A stretch of DNA of 64,000 nt from Candidatus Scalindua rubra (GTDB lineage: Bacteria > Planctomycetota > Brocadiia > Brocadiales > Scalinduaceae), in assembly GCA_001723765.1 (NCBI GenBank), contig MAYW01000004.1:1-64000 (forward strand). Reading direction: 5' to 3'. A program made the position numbers and the translations under genes. The notes below the pieces were generated by a model. That model ran no database searches. It was not told where the DNA came from and saw nothing but the letters and a program-made list of their open reading frames with translations. The first letter of the stretch is position 1, and the number at the start of each line of letters is the position of its first letter. Positions 15,497-24,632 of the stretch are shown piece by piece.

Positions 15497-16747
15497 ATGA
15501 ATGCTTTTATTTGCCACGTTCCATTCCATTACTATTTGTTTAAAAGTACCCACAAACATTTAGAAGAATCTTGTTTTATTATTCCTCCGCTTTCAGATAA
15601 AGTGATGACAGCCGAATATGGAAGTGGAATGAGTGCGAAAGGTCAATATGAGTATCTATTTGATTTTCTCAGGAGAAAAAAGGTAAAGGTAATTGATTAT
15701 GGGGAAAGAACTGCAAAGCATTTGGGTAATTATTTAAATCAAAATGCCAGGAATGTTATTGTTTCCCATTGGTTTAATGGTATTTATTACTTGGAAAATG
15801 TTAGAATAATAGGCCTTACGTTTAGTTTAGCTAGTTTAGCAACTAATGAAAGGAAGAGGCATCATATTGAAAATAATTTCATATTAGATATGTTATTAAC
15901 ATATGGGCCAAATTCAGCAAATAAGTATAAAGACCAAGGGTTGAGGGCACTGCCTGTCGGGAATCCAATATTCGATGATTGGTTTAATAATGACTTAAGT
16001 GAAGATGATATAAAACCAATTGAAAAAAAGCTTGATAGTAATAAACCTACAATTTTATATTTACCTGCCTGGTCACATTATTCATCTATAGACAAATATT
16101 TAAATACTATAAGGTCATTATCAAATGATTATAACATTGTTGTTAAATTACATCATGCTACTTTTAATCAAGAGGCAAATAGATTATGCAAACTATTGTC
16201 TTCCCCAGAATTGATTGTCTTGGGTGACTATTTTGATCCGCTACCACTTTATAAATTAGCCGATATTGTTCTTGTAGACAATGGTGGTGCTATTTATGAT
16301 GCCATTCTATTGGAAAAACCCGTTATTATGTTAAATATTTCGTCGCAAAGTAACGAGTATGATATACTGTACGAACGAAATAGATTTCATCCTGATGCTG
16401 AGGCTGTCATTATCCCAACAATGAACCGACCTGAAGAATTAAAAAGCTTGATTACTAATAACATCTGCAAGAAAGCTCAGCTTGATGATAGTCTGAAGTA
16501 CTCATTGTTTTTTAAAACTGATGGTAATGCTGGAAAACGCATTACCGAGGTAATAATGAATGATAAAGAATATCCTGCCATTCCAGTGAATGAAAAGTAT
16601 GATAGGGCGATTAAGAATGTAAAAGATGAGAAAGCAAGGAAATATATTATGGATTTAAAGGGGTCTTTATTAAAGAATAAACAACCTCTACCATCAAGCA
16701 AGATGGATCGAGTAAAGAGAATTATCAAACATTTATTTAAGCCATGA
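15497..16747 (+). CDS. CDP-glycerol glycerophosphotransferase-like (TagF/TagB family) protein
   Basis: A 416-residue GT-B-like protein. The C-terminal half carries motifs of the CDP-glycerol:poly(glycerophosphate) glycerophosphotransferases: VVKLHHATF near residue 217, and DIVLVDNGGAIYDAILLEKPVIML, the counterpart of the D-Y-S-S-x-x-x-D segment of TagF. These enzymes transfer a phosphoalcohol from a CDP donor to a glycan. Behind a cytidylyltransferase-PEP mutase and a phosphonate reductase, a CMP-phosphonate is a plausible donor (inference). The bases 15331-15496 before it are AT-rich without a gene. Its stop overlaps the next gene (ATGA). Confidence 0.7.
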   Translation: MNAFICHVPFHYYLFKSTHKHLEESCFIIPPLSDKVMTAEYGSGMSAKGQYEYLFDFLRRKKVKVIDYGERTAKHLGNYLNQNARNVIVSHWFNGIYYLENVRIIGLTFSLASLATNERKRHHIENNFILDMLLTYGPNSANKYKDQGLRALPVGNPIFDDWFNNDLSEDDIKPIEKKLDSNKPTILYLPAWSHYSSIDKYLNTIRSLSNDYNIVVKLHHATFNQEANRLCKLLSSPELIVLGDYFDPLPLYKLADIVLVDNGGAIYDAILLEKPVIMLNISSQSNEYDILYERNRFHPDAEAVIIPTMNRPEELKSLITNNICKKAQLDDSLKYSLFFKTDGNAGKRITEVIMNDKEYPAIPVNEKYDRAIKNVKDEKARKYIMDLKGSLLKNKQPLPSSKMDRVKRIIKHLFKP

Positions 16748-17886
16748 TAGTATTAAATGCAGTTGGAGATATAGCCCTTAATAAAAGATTCATCGAAATC
16801 ATAGAAAAGGGGTATGGCGAAAGGATTTTTGAAGATGTTAGATGTTGTTTTGACAAAGCAGATATTAATTTTGGCAACCTAGAGTCAACACTTTCAACAA
16901 GAGGAAAAAGAGATGGTAAGAATCAATTAGTATGGGGTTCCCCTAAAAGTGTTAATGTGCTAAAAGACGTTGGATTTAATGTTTTAAGCTTGGCGAATAA
17001 TCATAGTTTTGATTATGGTTTTGATGGCTGTATTGATACAGTTAAATATCTTGAAGAAAATAATATTCAATGTTTTGGGGTTGGAGATAATTTAAGGAGT
17101 TCAAGAGAAGCATTAATTATAAAACATAATTGTATTGCGGTCGGCTTCTTAGGATATTCATGCAAAACGACTAATGGTAGGAATTCTAATAAAAATTCCT
17201 ACGGTTCTCCTTCTATAGAATATTCATATATTAAAAAAGACTTAAGGGAATTAAGTACTAAAGTAGACATAAAAATAGTATCACTGCACTGGGGCTATGA
17301 GCAGTATAACTATCCTTCTCCACAACAGGTAAAGTTAGCTCACAAGATTATTGACGCAGGTACAGATTTAATTATCGGCCATCATCCTCATGTTCTTCAA
17401 GGATATGAAATATACAAAGACAAGCCTATATTTTACAGCCTGGGCAATTTTATCTTTGATGATGTTGTGTGTCAAAGTGGTGGCTGTCTAAAGTGGAATG
17501 AGGAAAATAAACAATGTATTATCGTTAAAATGAATATTTCTTCTAAAGAAGTATGTGTTTCTGAATTGATACCAGTGAGATTGAATGACGAACTTAAATT
17601 AGAGTTACTTCACGACAACGAGAAAGAAGTTTTATTAAAGAAAATAGATTATTGGTCGCAGATGGGAACTAATAAAGATTATGGTAAGTTTTGGAAAAAT
17701 TTTAGAATAGAGAAAGAGCTTAAGAATTGCAATCCCAAGATAGATTATGGGTATATTCTCAAAAATCTTTACAAAATTAGGCCTTACCATTTAATTTATG
17801 TTTTGGGTCAATTGAAAGTGTCGCTGAGGCCTATTGCTAAATATTTGCTTATCAAATTTGGTTTTAATCCGAGCCAATATCATTAA
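16744..17886 (+). CDS. CapA-like metallophosphoesterase (PGA_cap family)
   Basis: A 380-residue member of the CapA/PGA_cap family, related to calcineurin-type phosphoesterases. Visible motifs are AVGDIALN at the start, NFGNLESTLS, LSLANNHSFDYG, VSLHWGYEQ and the strongly conserved GHHPHVLQG with FYSLGNFIFDD. Start and stop of neighbours overlap (ATGA at 16744-16747), so it is co-translated with the TagF-like gene. CapA proteins take part in poly-gamma-glutamate capsule synthesis, but many homologues sit in other polysaccharide loci. No signal peptide is apparent. A phosphoesterase role on a phosphonate or phosphate substituent is possible. Confidence 0.85.
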   Translation: MIVLNAVGDIALNKRFIEIIEKGYGERIFEDVRCCFDKADINFGNLESTLSTRGKRDGKNQLVWGSPKSVNVLKDVGFNVLSLANNHSFDYGFDGCIDTVKYLEENNIQCFGVGDNLRSSREALIIKHNCIAVGFLGYSCKTTNGRNSNKNSYGSPSIEYSYIKKDLRELSTKVDIKIVSLHWGYEQYNYPSPQQVKLAHKIIDAGTDLIIGHHPHVLQGYEIYKDKPIFYSLGNFIFDDVVCQSGGCLKWNEENKQCIIVKMNISSKEVCVSELIPVRLNDELKLELLHDNEKEVLLKKIDYWSQMGTNKDYGKFWKNFRIEKELKNCNPKIDYGYILKNLYKIRPYHLIYVLGQLKVSLRPIAKYLLIKFGFNPSQYH

Positions 17887-17915
17887 GTTAGATAGTACAA
17901 GACTTAAGAAAAAAC

Positions 17916-19769
17916 ATGCCAGGAGTAATTGGTTTTATTAGCAATAGTAACAAGTTTAACATGAAACAAGTCTTGAGTAACATGATTCAATCTGAAATGC
18001 AAATGCATGAGGATTGGTATCATGTTGATAGATATTTTGATGGAGACATAAACATTTCCCGTATACATCTTGGGATTTTCAATGCTGAATCTCAACCTAT
18101 ATTTAATGAAGATAAGTCAATCTGTATTTTCTTTTATGGTGAAATTTATGATTATAAAGATCTTAAATCTGATTTACAGAGTAAGGGGCACATATTCAGG
18201 ATCAATAACGATGCCGAATTTTTATTGCATTTATACGAGGAGAAAGGGCTAGAATTTCTTGGCAATTTAAATGGTTCTTTTGTTTGTGCGATATGGGATG
18301 TGATGCGTAAAAGATTAGTCATTGCCAATGACAGATATGGACTAAGGCCTTTATATTATACAGAACTTGATAACCAATTTATTTTTGCCAGTGAGGTAAA
18401 ACCAATTATTAATTTCCCTGGTTTTAAAAAGAAAGTTAATTTAAGAGCTATTCCTGATCTGCTGGCTTTTGGCTCAATGCTTGGTGAAAATACACTTTTT
18501 GAGGGCGTATTCTTAATGAAATCTGGTTCCATAATGATTTACGAACAAGGGAGATTAACTGCAAAAAAATACTGGGATTTTGAATATAATGAAGACTATC
18601 ATAAAAAGAGTTTAACTGATTATTGTGAGAAGTTGAATCATTTATTCAAACAGGCTATTAGGCGACAATTAAAAGGAAATTACAAAATTGGTGTCCCCCT
18701 TAGCGGGGGTTTGGACTCACGAGTAGTAAGTGCTTATATCCAAAAAGAGGGTTATCCTTTTTCCACTCATATTTATGGTGTTAAGGGCTGCTACGATTAT
18801 CGTTTTGCAAAGAAAATAGCTCGAACGTTAGGAACCGACCATTATTTTTACAAGACAGATGGAGAATATATTCCTGACTATTATAGAGAATCCCTCAAAC
18901 TAACCAATGGTTTACTTGACGTTTGTGATACTCAGCAAATTATTTTACCAAAGAGAATCAATAACGGTTGTGAAATCCTCTTTATAGGGTTTTTCGCTGA
19001 TGTAATTTTTGGAGGAAGTTATATACGAGAAAATATATTGAATTTATCTTATGAAAGAATGCTTCCATGTTTAGTTTATGACTCTTTTAGTTATTTCATT
19101 AAAGATTGGATGCAAAAGAAGCTTTTCAATAAATCCATTTATGAACAAATTAAAAATGCTTCAATGGATAATATTTTATATAGGTTATCTCAAACAAATG
19201 CTAAGATTCCCGTAAACAAAGCTGATTATGTTTTTTTAAACGAACGAGCAAGGCGATTTACAATAAATGCAAACTTGAAACTTTTAAATCAAAAACTAGA
19301 GTATCGAACGCCAACTTATGACAATGATCTATTAGATTTTGCTTTAACTCTTCCTCCAAGATTGAGAGTGAATTCGTTACTATATAAAGAATTATTGAAA
19401 AGATATTTCCCAAAGCTAGCCAGGATTCCTTGGCAAAAGGATGGCTTACCCATAACTGCAAGCTATGCAAGAAGGCGAATACAAAATAGCATAAGATATC
19501 GATTACGTCATTCATTCAATGGAAGATTTGCAAGATATATTTCCAATAAAGATTGGCATAATTTGGAAAATTGGACCCGTACAATTTATAAAGATTTCTT
19601 TCTTAAGATATTATTAGACAAAAAGACATTGAACCGACCTTACTTCAACCAAGGATATATTAAAGATCACATCATTAAACCGCACATGAGCGGTACAGCT
19701 AATTTATGGCCTACTATTAGCGTACTCACAACATTTGAGTTGTGGCACAGACACTTCTTTGATGAGTGA
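17916..19769 (+). CDS. Asparagine synthase-like amidotransferase lacking the N-terminal cysteine
   Basis: A 617-residue protein with the two-domain layout of AsnB. The class II glutaminase-like domain (residues 1-210) begins MPGVIGF where active enzymes have MCGI, so the catalytic cysteine is absent. The ATP-pyrophosphatase domain has an intact SGGLDS loop at 263-268 (VPLSGGLDSRVV). It may therefore activate a carboxylate and accept free ammonia or another amine, as beta-lactam synthetase-type relatives do, for example to form an amide on a uronic acid. It lies 29 bases after the CapA-like gene and overlaps the next GT4 by 8 bases. Confidence 0.85.
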   Translation: MPGVIGFISNSNKFNMKQVLSNMIQSEMQMHEDWYHVDRYFDGDINISRIHLGIFNAESQPIFNEDKSICIFFYGEIYDYKDLKSDLQSKGHIFRINNDAEFLLHLYEEKGLEFLGNLNGSFVCAIWDVMRKRLVIANDRYGLRPLYYTELDNQFIFASEVKPIINFPGFKKKVNLRAIPDLLAFGSMLGENTLFEGVFLMKSGSIMIYEQGRLTAKKYWDFEYNEDYHKKSLTDYCEKLNHLFKQAIRRQLKGNYKIGVPLSGGLDSRVVSAYIQKEGYPFSTHIYGVKGCYDYRFAKKIARTLGTDHYFYKTDGEYIPDYYRESLKLTNGLLDVCDTQQIILPKRINNGCEILFIGFFADVIFGGSYIRENILNLSYERMLPCLVYDSFSYFIKDWMQKKLFNKSIYEQIKNASMDNILYRLSQTNAKIPVNKADYVFLNERARRFTINANLKLLNQKLEYRTPTYDNDLLDFALTLPPRLRVNSLLYKELLKRYFPKLARIPWQKDGLPITASYARRRIQNSIRYRLRHSFNGRFARYISNKDWHNLENWTRTIYKDFFLKILLDKKTLNRPYFNQGYIKDHIIKPHMSGTANLWPTISVLTTFELWHRHFFDE

Positions 19770-20952
19770 AATACTTAAAATATGCCATATCGGCTGGGCT
19801 CACAGTATACATGTGGAAAGATTAATGCGGTGGTTTGCCAGGAAGGGACATATTATTTCTATCATTACGGATCATCCTAAAAATATCGATGGAGTTGAGG
19901 TCTATGATATACGGAGAAAGCCTGACCCAAGACCACGATTAGAAAGGTATAAAGATTTTCATTTTAATATAAGGTGGAAATGGCTTTATAGATTAAATGA
20001 AATTGTTCGCATCAAAAAATTAGTCGATGAAATATCACCAGATATCATTCATTCACATTCACTGTGGTATCCAGGTTATTTTGGTGTTTATTTAAAAGGC
20101 TATCCTTTTGTTATAACAGTGCTGAATGGAGATATTCTGTGGAAGAAGGATGGTATAGATATTTATACTAGATTAAGAACAAATTGGGCTATGAAAAAGG
20201 CCGACATTATAACGGGTGTGTCGAAAGAATTGGTAAACGCATGTATAAGATATGGGGCAAATAAAGATAGAGTACACGTAATGCGTAGAGGTGTTAATTT
20301 ATCAAAGTTCAATTATGGTGGGAGCAAAGCTGAAATTCGACGTAAACTTGGACTTCCAGAGAGTGCTAAAATAGTTTTGAGTCCTCGCAATATTGGCTCG
20401 TTCTACAATGTAGATAAGATTGTTGAGGCCATACCAAGAATAATAAGAGAAGTAGAAGATGTTAAATTTGTCTTTATCTGGCATGGGCATAATAAAGAAA
20501 GAGAAGAGAAGTTAAATAATCTCGCTTCAAAATTAGGAGTTAAGGAATTCATAAGAAATGATGGTGTTGTTAGTCATGACAAAGTTGCTCTTTACCACAA
20601 GGCTTCAGACGTAATGGTTTCCGTGTCTCAACATGATTCTGGTCCTGTTGCATTACAGGAAGCCATGGCATGTGGGGATGTCCCCGTTATAAGCAATTTA
20701 TCTTGTGTACGTGAATGGATAACTGATGGATGGAATGGGCTATTAGTTGAACCAAATAATGTTAATCAAATTGCTGAATCTACAATTAGACTACTAGAAA
20801 ATGGCCAAATGATAAAAACCTTTGCTGAGAGAAATTGGAAATTAATTCAAGAAAAAGGTAGTCAGGATTATTGGATGGGAAAGATGGAGGAATTGTATTA
20901 CAAACTATTAGCAGGCAAAAGAAACAGGGGATCGCTTGCAGATAGTAGATAG
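19762..20952 (+). CDS. Family 4 glycosyltransferase
   Basis: A 396-residue GT-B retaining glycosyltransferase. The N-terminal acceptor domain begins ILKICHIGWAHSIHVERLMR. The C-terminal donor site shows the E-x7-E type motif in DSGPVALQEAMACGDVPVI, followed by NGLLVEPNN. ATG 19762 is chosen because it overlaps the stop of the asparagine synthase-like gene (ATGAGTGA); an upstream TTG at 19735 has no ribosome-binding site. It closes the block 15497-20952, which reads as one operon. Donor and acceptor sugars cannot be told from sequence. Confidence 0.88.
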   Translation: MSEILKICHIGWAHSIHVERLMRWFARKGHIISIITDHPKNIDGVEVYDIRRKPDPRPRLERYKDFHFNIRWKWLYRLNEIVRIKKLVDEISPDIIHSHSLWYPGYFGVYLKGYPFVITVLNGDILWKKDGIDIYTRLRTNWAMKKADIITGVSKELVNACIRYGANKDRVHVMRRGVNLSKFNYGGSKAEIRRKLGLPESAKIVLSPRNIGSFYNVDKIVEAIPRIIREVEDVKFVFIWHGHNKEREEKLNNLASKLGVKEFIRNDGVVSHDKVALYHKASDVMVSVSQHDSGPVALQEAMACGDVPVISNLSCVREWITDGWNGLLVEPNNVNQIAESTIRLLENGQMIKTFAERNWKLIQEKGSQDYWMGKMEELYYKLLAGKRNRGSLADSR

Positions 20953-21503
20953 AAGATAGAAACAAGAAGGGAAAAGATTGGAGATGGTAGATGGTAGATA
21001 ATGGACAGTAGATGATAGATAGTGGATAGTAGATAATGATTGATAAGGAAGGACATAAGAAACTGAAAATTTGGCAGTTGTCACACAAATTGGGAATTAA
21101 GGTTCATAAGATGTCTTTGGCTTTGCCTAAGTTTGAAATGTTCGAAGAAGGAAGTCAGGTCAGAAGATCATCCAAGTCTGTGTCAAGTAACATTACGGAG
21201 GGTTATGCTTTGAGAAGATATAAAGCAGAGTACATCCACTATTTGTTCAGGGCTTATGCTTCGAGCATGGAAACAGTAGAACATTTGGAGTATCTTTACG
21301 AAACGAACTCTTTAAAAGATAAATCGGCTTTTGATGAAATGATAAATGAATATTCTGAGCTTAATAAAATGCTTTTTTCATTCATAGAATCAGTTGAAAA
21401 GATGCACTCAACAGATATCTTAAAAAAATAGAAATATTTTTGTATCTAACATATAAAATCTATCATCTATTATCTTACATTCTATATCTTATATCTAAGA
21501 AGT
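20939..21503. mobile_element. Four-helix-bundle cassette with GATAGTAGATA-type ends
   Basis: A run of GATAGTAGATA-like units precedes the gene (20939-21037). Complementary units (AATCTATCATCTATTATCTT and related) follow it (21442-21500), so the two sides can pair. The enclosed gene is a complete four-helix-bundle protein. The element at 4958-5157 has the same ends and the same gene start and end, with the middle missing. Further CTATC repeats at 21660-21697 suggest several rounds of insertion here. Confidence 0.55.
21036..21431 (+). CDS. Four-helix-bundle protein (23S rRNA-IVP family)
   Basis: A 131-residue PF05635-type protein: KKLKIWQLSHKLGIKVHKMS (helix 1), EEGSQVRRSSKSVSSNITEG with the conserved N-I-x-E-G motif, then an aromatic-rich third helix (YIHYLFRAYASSMETVEHL) and a fourth helix ending VEKMHSTDILKK. 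It is complete in length. Relatives are encoded in intervening sequences of 23S rRNA in several bacteria and as free-standing genes; biochemical function is unclear. It lies between the GT4 and an epimerase in a polysaccharide locus and is flanked by complementary repeats, so it is probably a passenger. Confidence 0.88.
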   Translation: MIDKEGHKKLKIWQLSHKLGIKVHKMSLALPKFEMFEEGSQVRRSSKSVSSNITEGYALRRYKAEYIHYLFRAYASSMETVEHLEYLYETNSLKDKSAFDEMINEYSELNKMLFSFIESVEKMHSTDILKK

Positions 21504-21515
21504 GGAATACAATAA

Positions 21516-21584
21516 TTTATTAAACAATACAATGAAGTAGGTAAGATCCTAAAAGGTCTTCATGACAATTGGAAAAAGTACTAA
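21516..21584 (+). pseudogene. C-terminal scrap of a second four-helix-bundle gene
   Basis: After a stop codon, a frame reads FIKQYNEVGKILKGLHDNWK and ends with TAA at 21582-21584. This resembles the last helix of four-helix-bundle proteins, which often ends in an E-V-x-K-x-L pattern. No upstream part remains. It lies between the CTATC repeats of the preceding cassette and more of the same repeats at 21660-21697, so this spot seems to have received more than one cassette. Confidence 0.35.
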
Positions 21585-21712
21585 ATCTCACTATTTCTTG
21601 CGCCTCACTTCTAACTTCTTGTTTCTTGAATTATCTAACTTCTCGCAGCTAAGCCCTTCAATTATCTAAAATCTGTCATCTGTTATCTACTATCTAAAAA
21701 AGGAGTTTTACT

Positions 21713-22687
21713 ATGTCGAAAGTATTAGTTACTGGCGGAGCTGGTTTTATTGGATCGCACTTGGTAAAAAAGTTGACCGATGAAGGTCATGAGGTTTTTG
21801 TGTTGGACGCCTTTGAACAGTATATAGAACCCCCGGTTACACCTCTTTATATATACAACTTAAATTACAGGTTTGCGCGTCTGATAAACAGAGCTGAAGT
21901 GATAAGATGTAATACCAAGAACAAGGATGATATAAGAAGAAAAGTCTCTAGTATAAAACCAGAGCACATCGTTCACTTTGCCGCTTTACCTTTATCAAAT
22001 ATAGCAATTGAGTATAGCGAGGATGCGTTTAACACAATCGTGGGGGGCACTGTGAACCTTCTTGAAATATTGCGTGACGGAGATTATTTATCCAGATTTG
22101 TGTATATATCCTCAAGCATGATATATGGAGATTTTAAAAAGATACCCGTCCCCGAAGATTCCGAGAAAGAACCCAAGGAAATCTATGGGGGTATGAAACT
22201 GGCGGGTGAATATATGGTGAAAACTTATTCTCAACGTTACAATATCCCTTATTCAATTGTAAGGCCCTCAGCCGTTTATGGTCCTACAGATAATAATAGA
22301 AGGGTGCTTGGTCTATTTCTAATGAATGCCATATTGGGTAAGAGAATCAGAGCAAAAAATGCAGAGAGTACAGTACTAGATTTTTCTTATGTCGATGATG
22401 TGGCTGAAGGCATAAAATTAGCTACCTTTTATGAGAATGCGCATAACGAATCTTTCAACTTAACCAGGGGAAGGGGAAGATCTCTTAAAGAAGTAGTTGA
22501 TATCATTAAGTTGCATTATCCCGGTACAGAGGTTGAATATGTTGAAGGTGATTCTTTCAGACCTAAAAGAGGTGCGTTGGATATTACCAGAGCCAGGAAA
22601 CTTTTAGGCTATTCTCCAAAGTTTGATATTGAAGAAGGAATACAAGTTTACTCTCAATATTTACAAGAAGCCTTAAGTTCTATTTAG
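21713..22687 (+). CDS. NAD-dependent nucleotide-sugar epimerase/dehydratase (extended SDR)
   Basis: A 324-residue extended SDR. It has a Rossmann motif TGGAGFIGSHL (residues 7-17), the catalytic Ser region YISSSMIYG, Y-x3-K as YGGMKLAGEY, and VRPSAVYGP after it. This fold interconverts or dehydrates nucleotide-linked sugars (GalE/RmlB/WbpP group); the exact reaction is not decidable by eye. AGGAG (21701-21705) precedes ATG 21713. It begins a three-gene block with an acetyltransferase (14-base gap) and a sugar aminotransferase, as expected for making an N-acylated amino sugar. Confidence 0.88.
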   Translation: MSKVLVTGGAGFIGSHLVKKLTDEGHEVFVLDAFEQYIEPPVTPLYIYNLNYRFARLINRAEVIRCNTKNKDDIRRKVSSIKPEHIVHFAALPLSNIAIEYSEDAFNTIVGGTVNLLEILRDGDYLSRFVYISSSMIYGDFKKIPVPEDSEKEPKEIYGGMKLAGEYMVKTYSQRYNIPYSIVRPSAVYGPTDNNRRVLGLFLMNAILGKRIRAKNAESTVLDFSYVDDVAEGIKLATFYENAHNESFNLTRGRGRSLKEVVDIIKLHYPGTEVEYVEGDSFRPKRGALDITRARKLLGYSPKFDIEEGIQVYSQYLQEALSSI

Positions 22688-22701
22688 GAGTATACACTAA
22701 A

Positions 22702-23385
22702 ATGCAGGATCTATTAATTATTGGTTGCGGTTCGCAAGCTCGTTATGTAATTGATATTATTAGTAACGAAAACTGTAATATTATTGGCGCAGTTGATCTA
22801 GAAGCCGGGAACATGGTCGGAAAAATAATTAATGATGTAAAAATCATTTGTAAATTGCAGGAGGTTCCTCAACGCTTTGATTCTGGAAATATAAAGGTAA
22901 TCCTCGCACACGGAGATATAGCTATAAAAGTTGCTGCTATTAATTTTTTACACAGCTACGGATTCGGATTTGGCAGAGCTATTAGTTCACATTCAATTAT
23001 TTCACCTTTTTCTAAAGTTGGAGTAGGATGTATCATTAATCCAAATGTTGTCATAATGCCTAATGCAGTGATCGGTAATCATGTAATTATTCACTCTCAG
23101 TCAGTAATCGAGCATGATAATAAAATAGGTGATCTTAGCAACGTTGCACCTGGTGTTTCCTTTGGGGGAAATGTTATTGTTGGGGAAAGAACTTATATTT
23201 ATACCGGAGCATCCATTATCCCTGGAGTATGTATTGGTAATGATTGTATTTTAGGATCGGGTGCCGTTGTTATTAAAGATGTAAAAGACAATGAGGTTGT
23301 GGCTGGGGTACCTGCAAGAACCATTCGTATAAATGACCCTGTCGATTTATCATTTCTTCGCGAAAAGCCCAAATTTTCAGTCTAG
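22702..23385 (+). CDS. NeuD/PglD-family sugar acetyltransferase
   Basis: A 227-residue acyltransferase. The N-terminal Rossmann-like part begins LLIIGCGSQARYVIDII. A left-handed beta helix of hexapeptide repeats follows from about residue 95 (GVGCIINPNVVIMPNAVIG, then ERTYIYTGASIIPGVCIG) and ends GSGAVVIKDVKDNEVVAGVP. The presumed catalytic histidine lies in VIEHDNKIGD. Members acetylate amino sugars using acetyl-CoA. A Shine-Dalgarno AGGAG overlaps the stop of the epimerase upstream, indicating coupled translation. Its neighbour downstream is a DegT-type aminotransferase, as in bacillosamine- or perosamine-type pathways. Confidence 0.88.
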   Translation: MQDLLIIGCGSQARYVIDIISNENCNIIGAVDLEAGNMVGKIINDVKIICKLQEVPQRFDSGNIKVILAHGDIAIKVAAINFLHSYGFGFGRAISSHSIISPFSKVGVGCIINPNVVIMPNAVIGNHVIIHSQSVIEHDNKIGDLSNVAPGVSFGGNVIVGERTYIYTGASIIPGVCIGNDCILGSGAVVIKDVKDNEVVAGVPARTIRINDPVDLSFLREKPKFSV

Positions 23386-23467
23386 TAATAAAGACTTACG
23401 GTAAGGGTTTTTCAAAAATGGGCTAAAATTGAAGTAAATCAACAGAATCATAAATTGGTAATAGAAT

Positions 23468-24577
23468 TTGGGAACTAATAAAAAAATACCGTTTTTTGGA
23501 TTAAATAGAGAGGTTGCCGTACACAGAGAAACTTATCTTAATATTATCGAGAAAGTATTTTCACATAGTAAGTTTTTACAGGGAGACGAAGTAAAACAAT
23601 TTGAAGAAAATGTAGCTAATTTATGTGGTCGCCGTTATGGCGTGGCAACTAATTCATGCACCGATGCTTTATATTATTCGCTTGTTGCCGCAGGTATAGA
23701 ACCTGGAGATGAAGTTCTTGTTACAGACTTTTCATTTGTGCCTTCTGCTTCCTGTATTGTCAGGCTTGGCGCAAAACCGGTATTTGTAGATATAGATGAT
23801 CATTTTCTTATGGATCTAGATAAAGCTGCTCTATCCTTGAATAATAAGACCAGGGCAATAATCTTTGTTCATCTTTTTGGACAAATGGGCAACCCAAAAG
23901 AGATAGAAAATTTTGCCAGGTTGCATGATTTAATCTTAATTGAAGATGCAGCTCAGGTTTTTGGCGCTTCTTATAACGGAATAAGAGCGGGGTCTACAGG
24001 ACTACTGAGTTGCCTTAGTTTTGACCCAACCAAAGTGATCAGCGCACCTGGGAGTGGTGGAATGGTATTAACTGATGATGAAAATCTGGCTCAAGAGATT
24101 GCTAGGTTGCGTTATCATGGAAAAAATGAAAAAGGTGAATTTGTTTCTCTTGGTTTTAACTCCCAAATGCCAAGCCTGACGGCAGCAATATTGGATTATA
24201 AGTTAGGCCAGAATGAGAAGTGGTTAGCAATAAGACGAGACATCGCAAAATATTACCTAGAAAATGTCGTGGGAGAATACATTTTGCCGTTTGAGATTGA
24301 AGGTAGTTGTCACATATATCATAAGTTTGTAATAAGATCGCAAAACCGTGACCATCTTAGACTTTTTTTAGATGATAACAATATTCAAACAATGGTTCAT
24401 TATCCTATACCTTTGCACAAACAGCCTTGTTTTAAGTGTTATAAATATAAAGACGCAGACTATACTAAATCTGTTGGCGTATCAAAGGAAGTATTATCTT
24501 TACCGATTCATCCTTTTTTAGATCAATATGAAGTCGAGTATATTGTTCAAAAGGTTAATTGTTTTACCAGCGAATGA
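23468..24577 (+). CDS. DegT/DnrJ/EryC1-family sugar aminotransferase
   Basis: A 369-residue PLP-dependent aminotransferase. FLQGDEVKQFEENVA is the usual N-terminal segment, the cofactor-binding GVATNSCTDALYYSL follows, and EDAAQVFGASYNG leads to the Schiff-base lysine in SFDPTKVIS. The C-terminus has VHYPIPLHKQPCF. The enzyme would aminate a keto sugar made elsewhere, since no 4,6-dehydratase of the PglF type is seen next to it. The only in-frame start near the N-terminus is TTG 23468, with no ATG within the first residues. Its ribosome-binding site is poor. Confidence 0.9.
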   Translation: MGTNKKIPFFGLNREVAVHRETYLNIIEKVFSHSKFLQGDEVKQFEENVANLCGRRYGVATNSCTDALYYSLVAAGIEPGDEVLVTDFSFVPSASCIVRLGAKPVFVDIDDHFLMDLDKAALSLNNKTRAIIFVHLFGQMGNPKEIENFARLHDLILIEDAAQVFGASYNGIRAGSTGLLSCLSFDPTKVISAPGSGGMVLTDDENLAQEIARLRYHGKNEKGEFVSLGFNSQMPSLTAAILDYKLGQNEKWLAIRRDIAKYYLENVVGEYILPFEIEGSCHIYHKFVIRSQNRDHLRLFLDDNNIQTMVHYPIPLHKQPCFKCYKYKDADYTKSVGVSKEVLSLPIHPFLDQYEVEYIVQKVNCFTSE

Positions 24578-24632
24578 AACAAGAACTTCCATCCCTGTCT
24601 GGGAGGAATAAAGAGCATGGAGTAACGATACT

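Noticed and set aside
20939-21040. GATAGTAGATA units as a CRISPR or iteron array
   Set aside because: Short, degenerate and without regular spacing or spacers; better explained as cassette ends.
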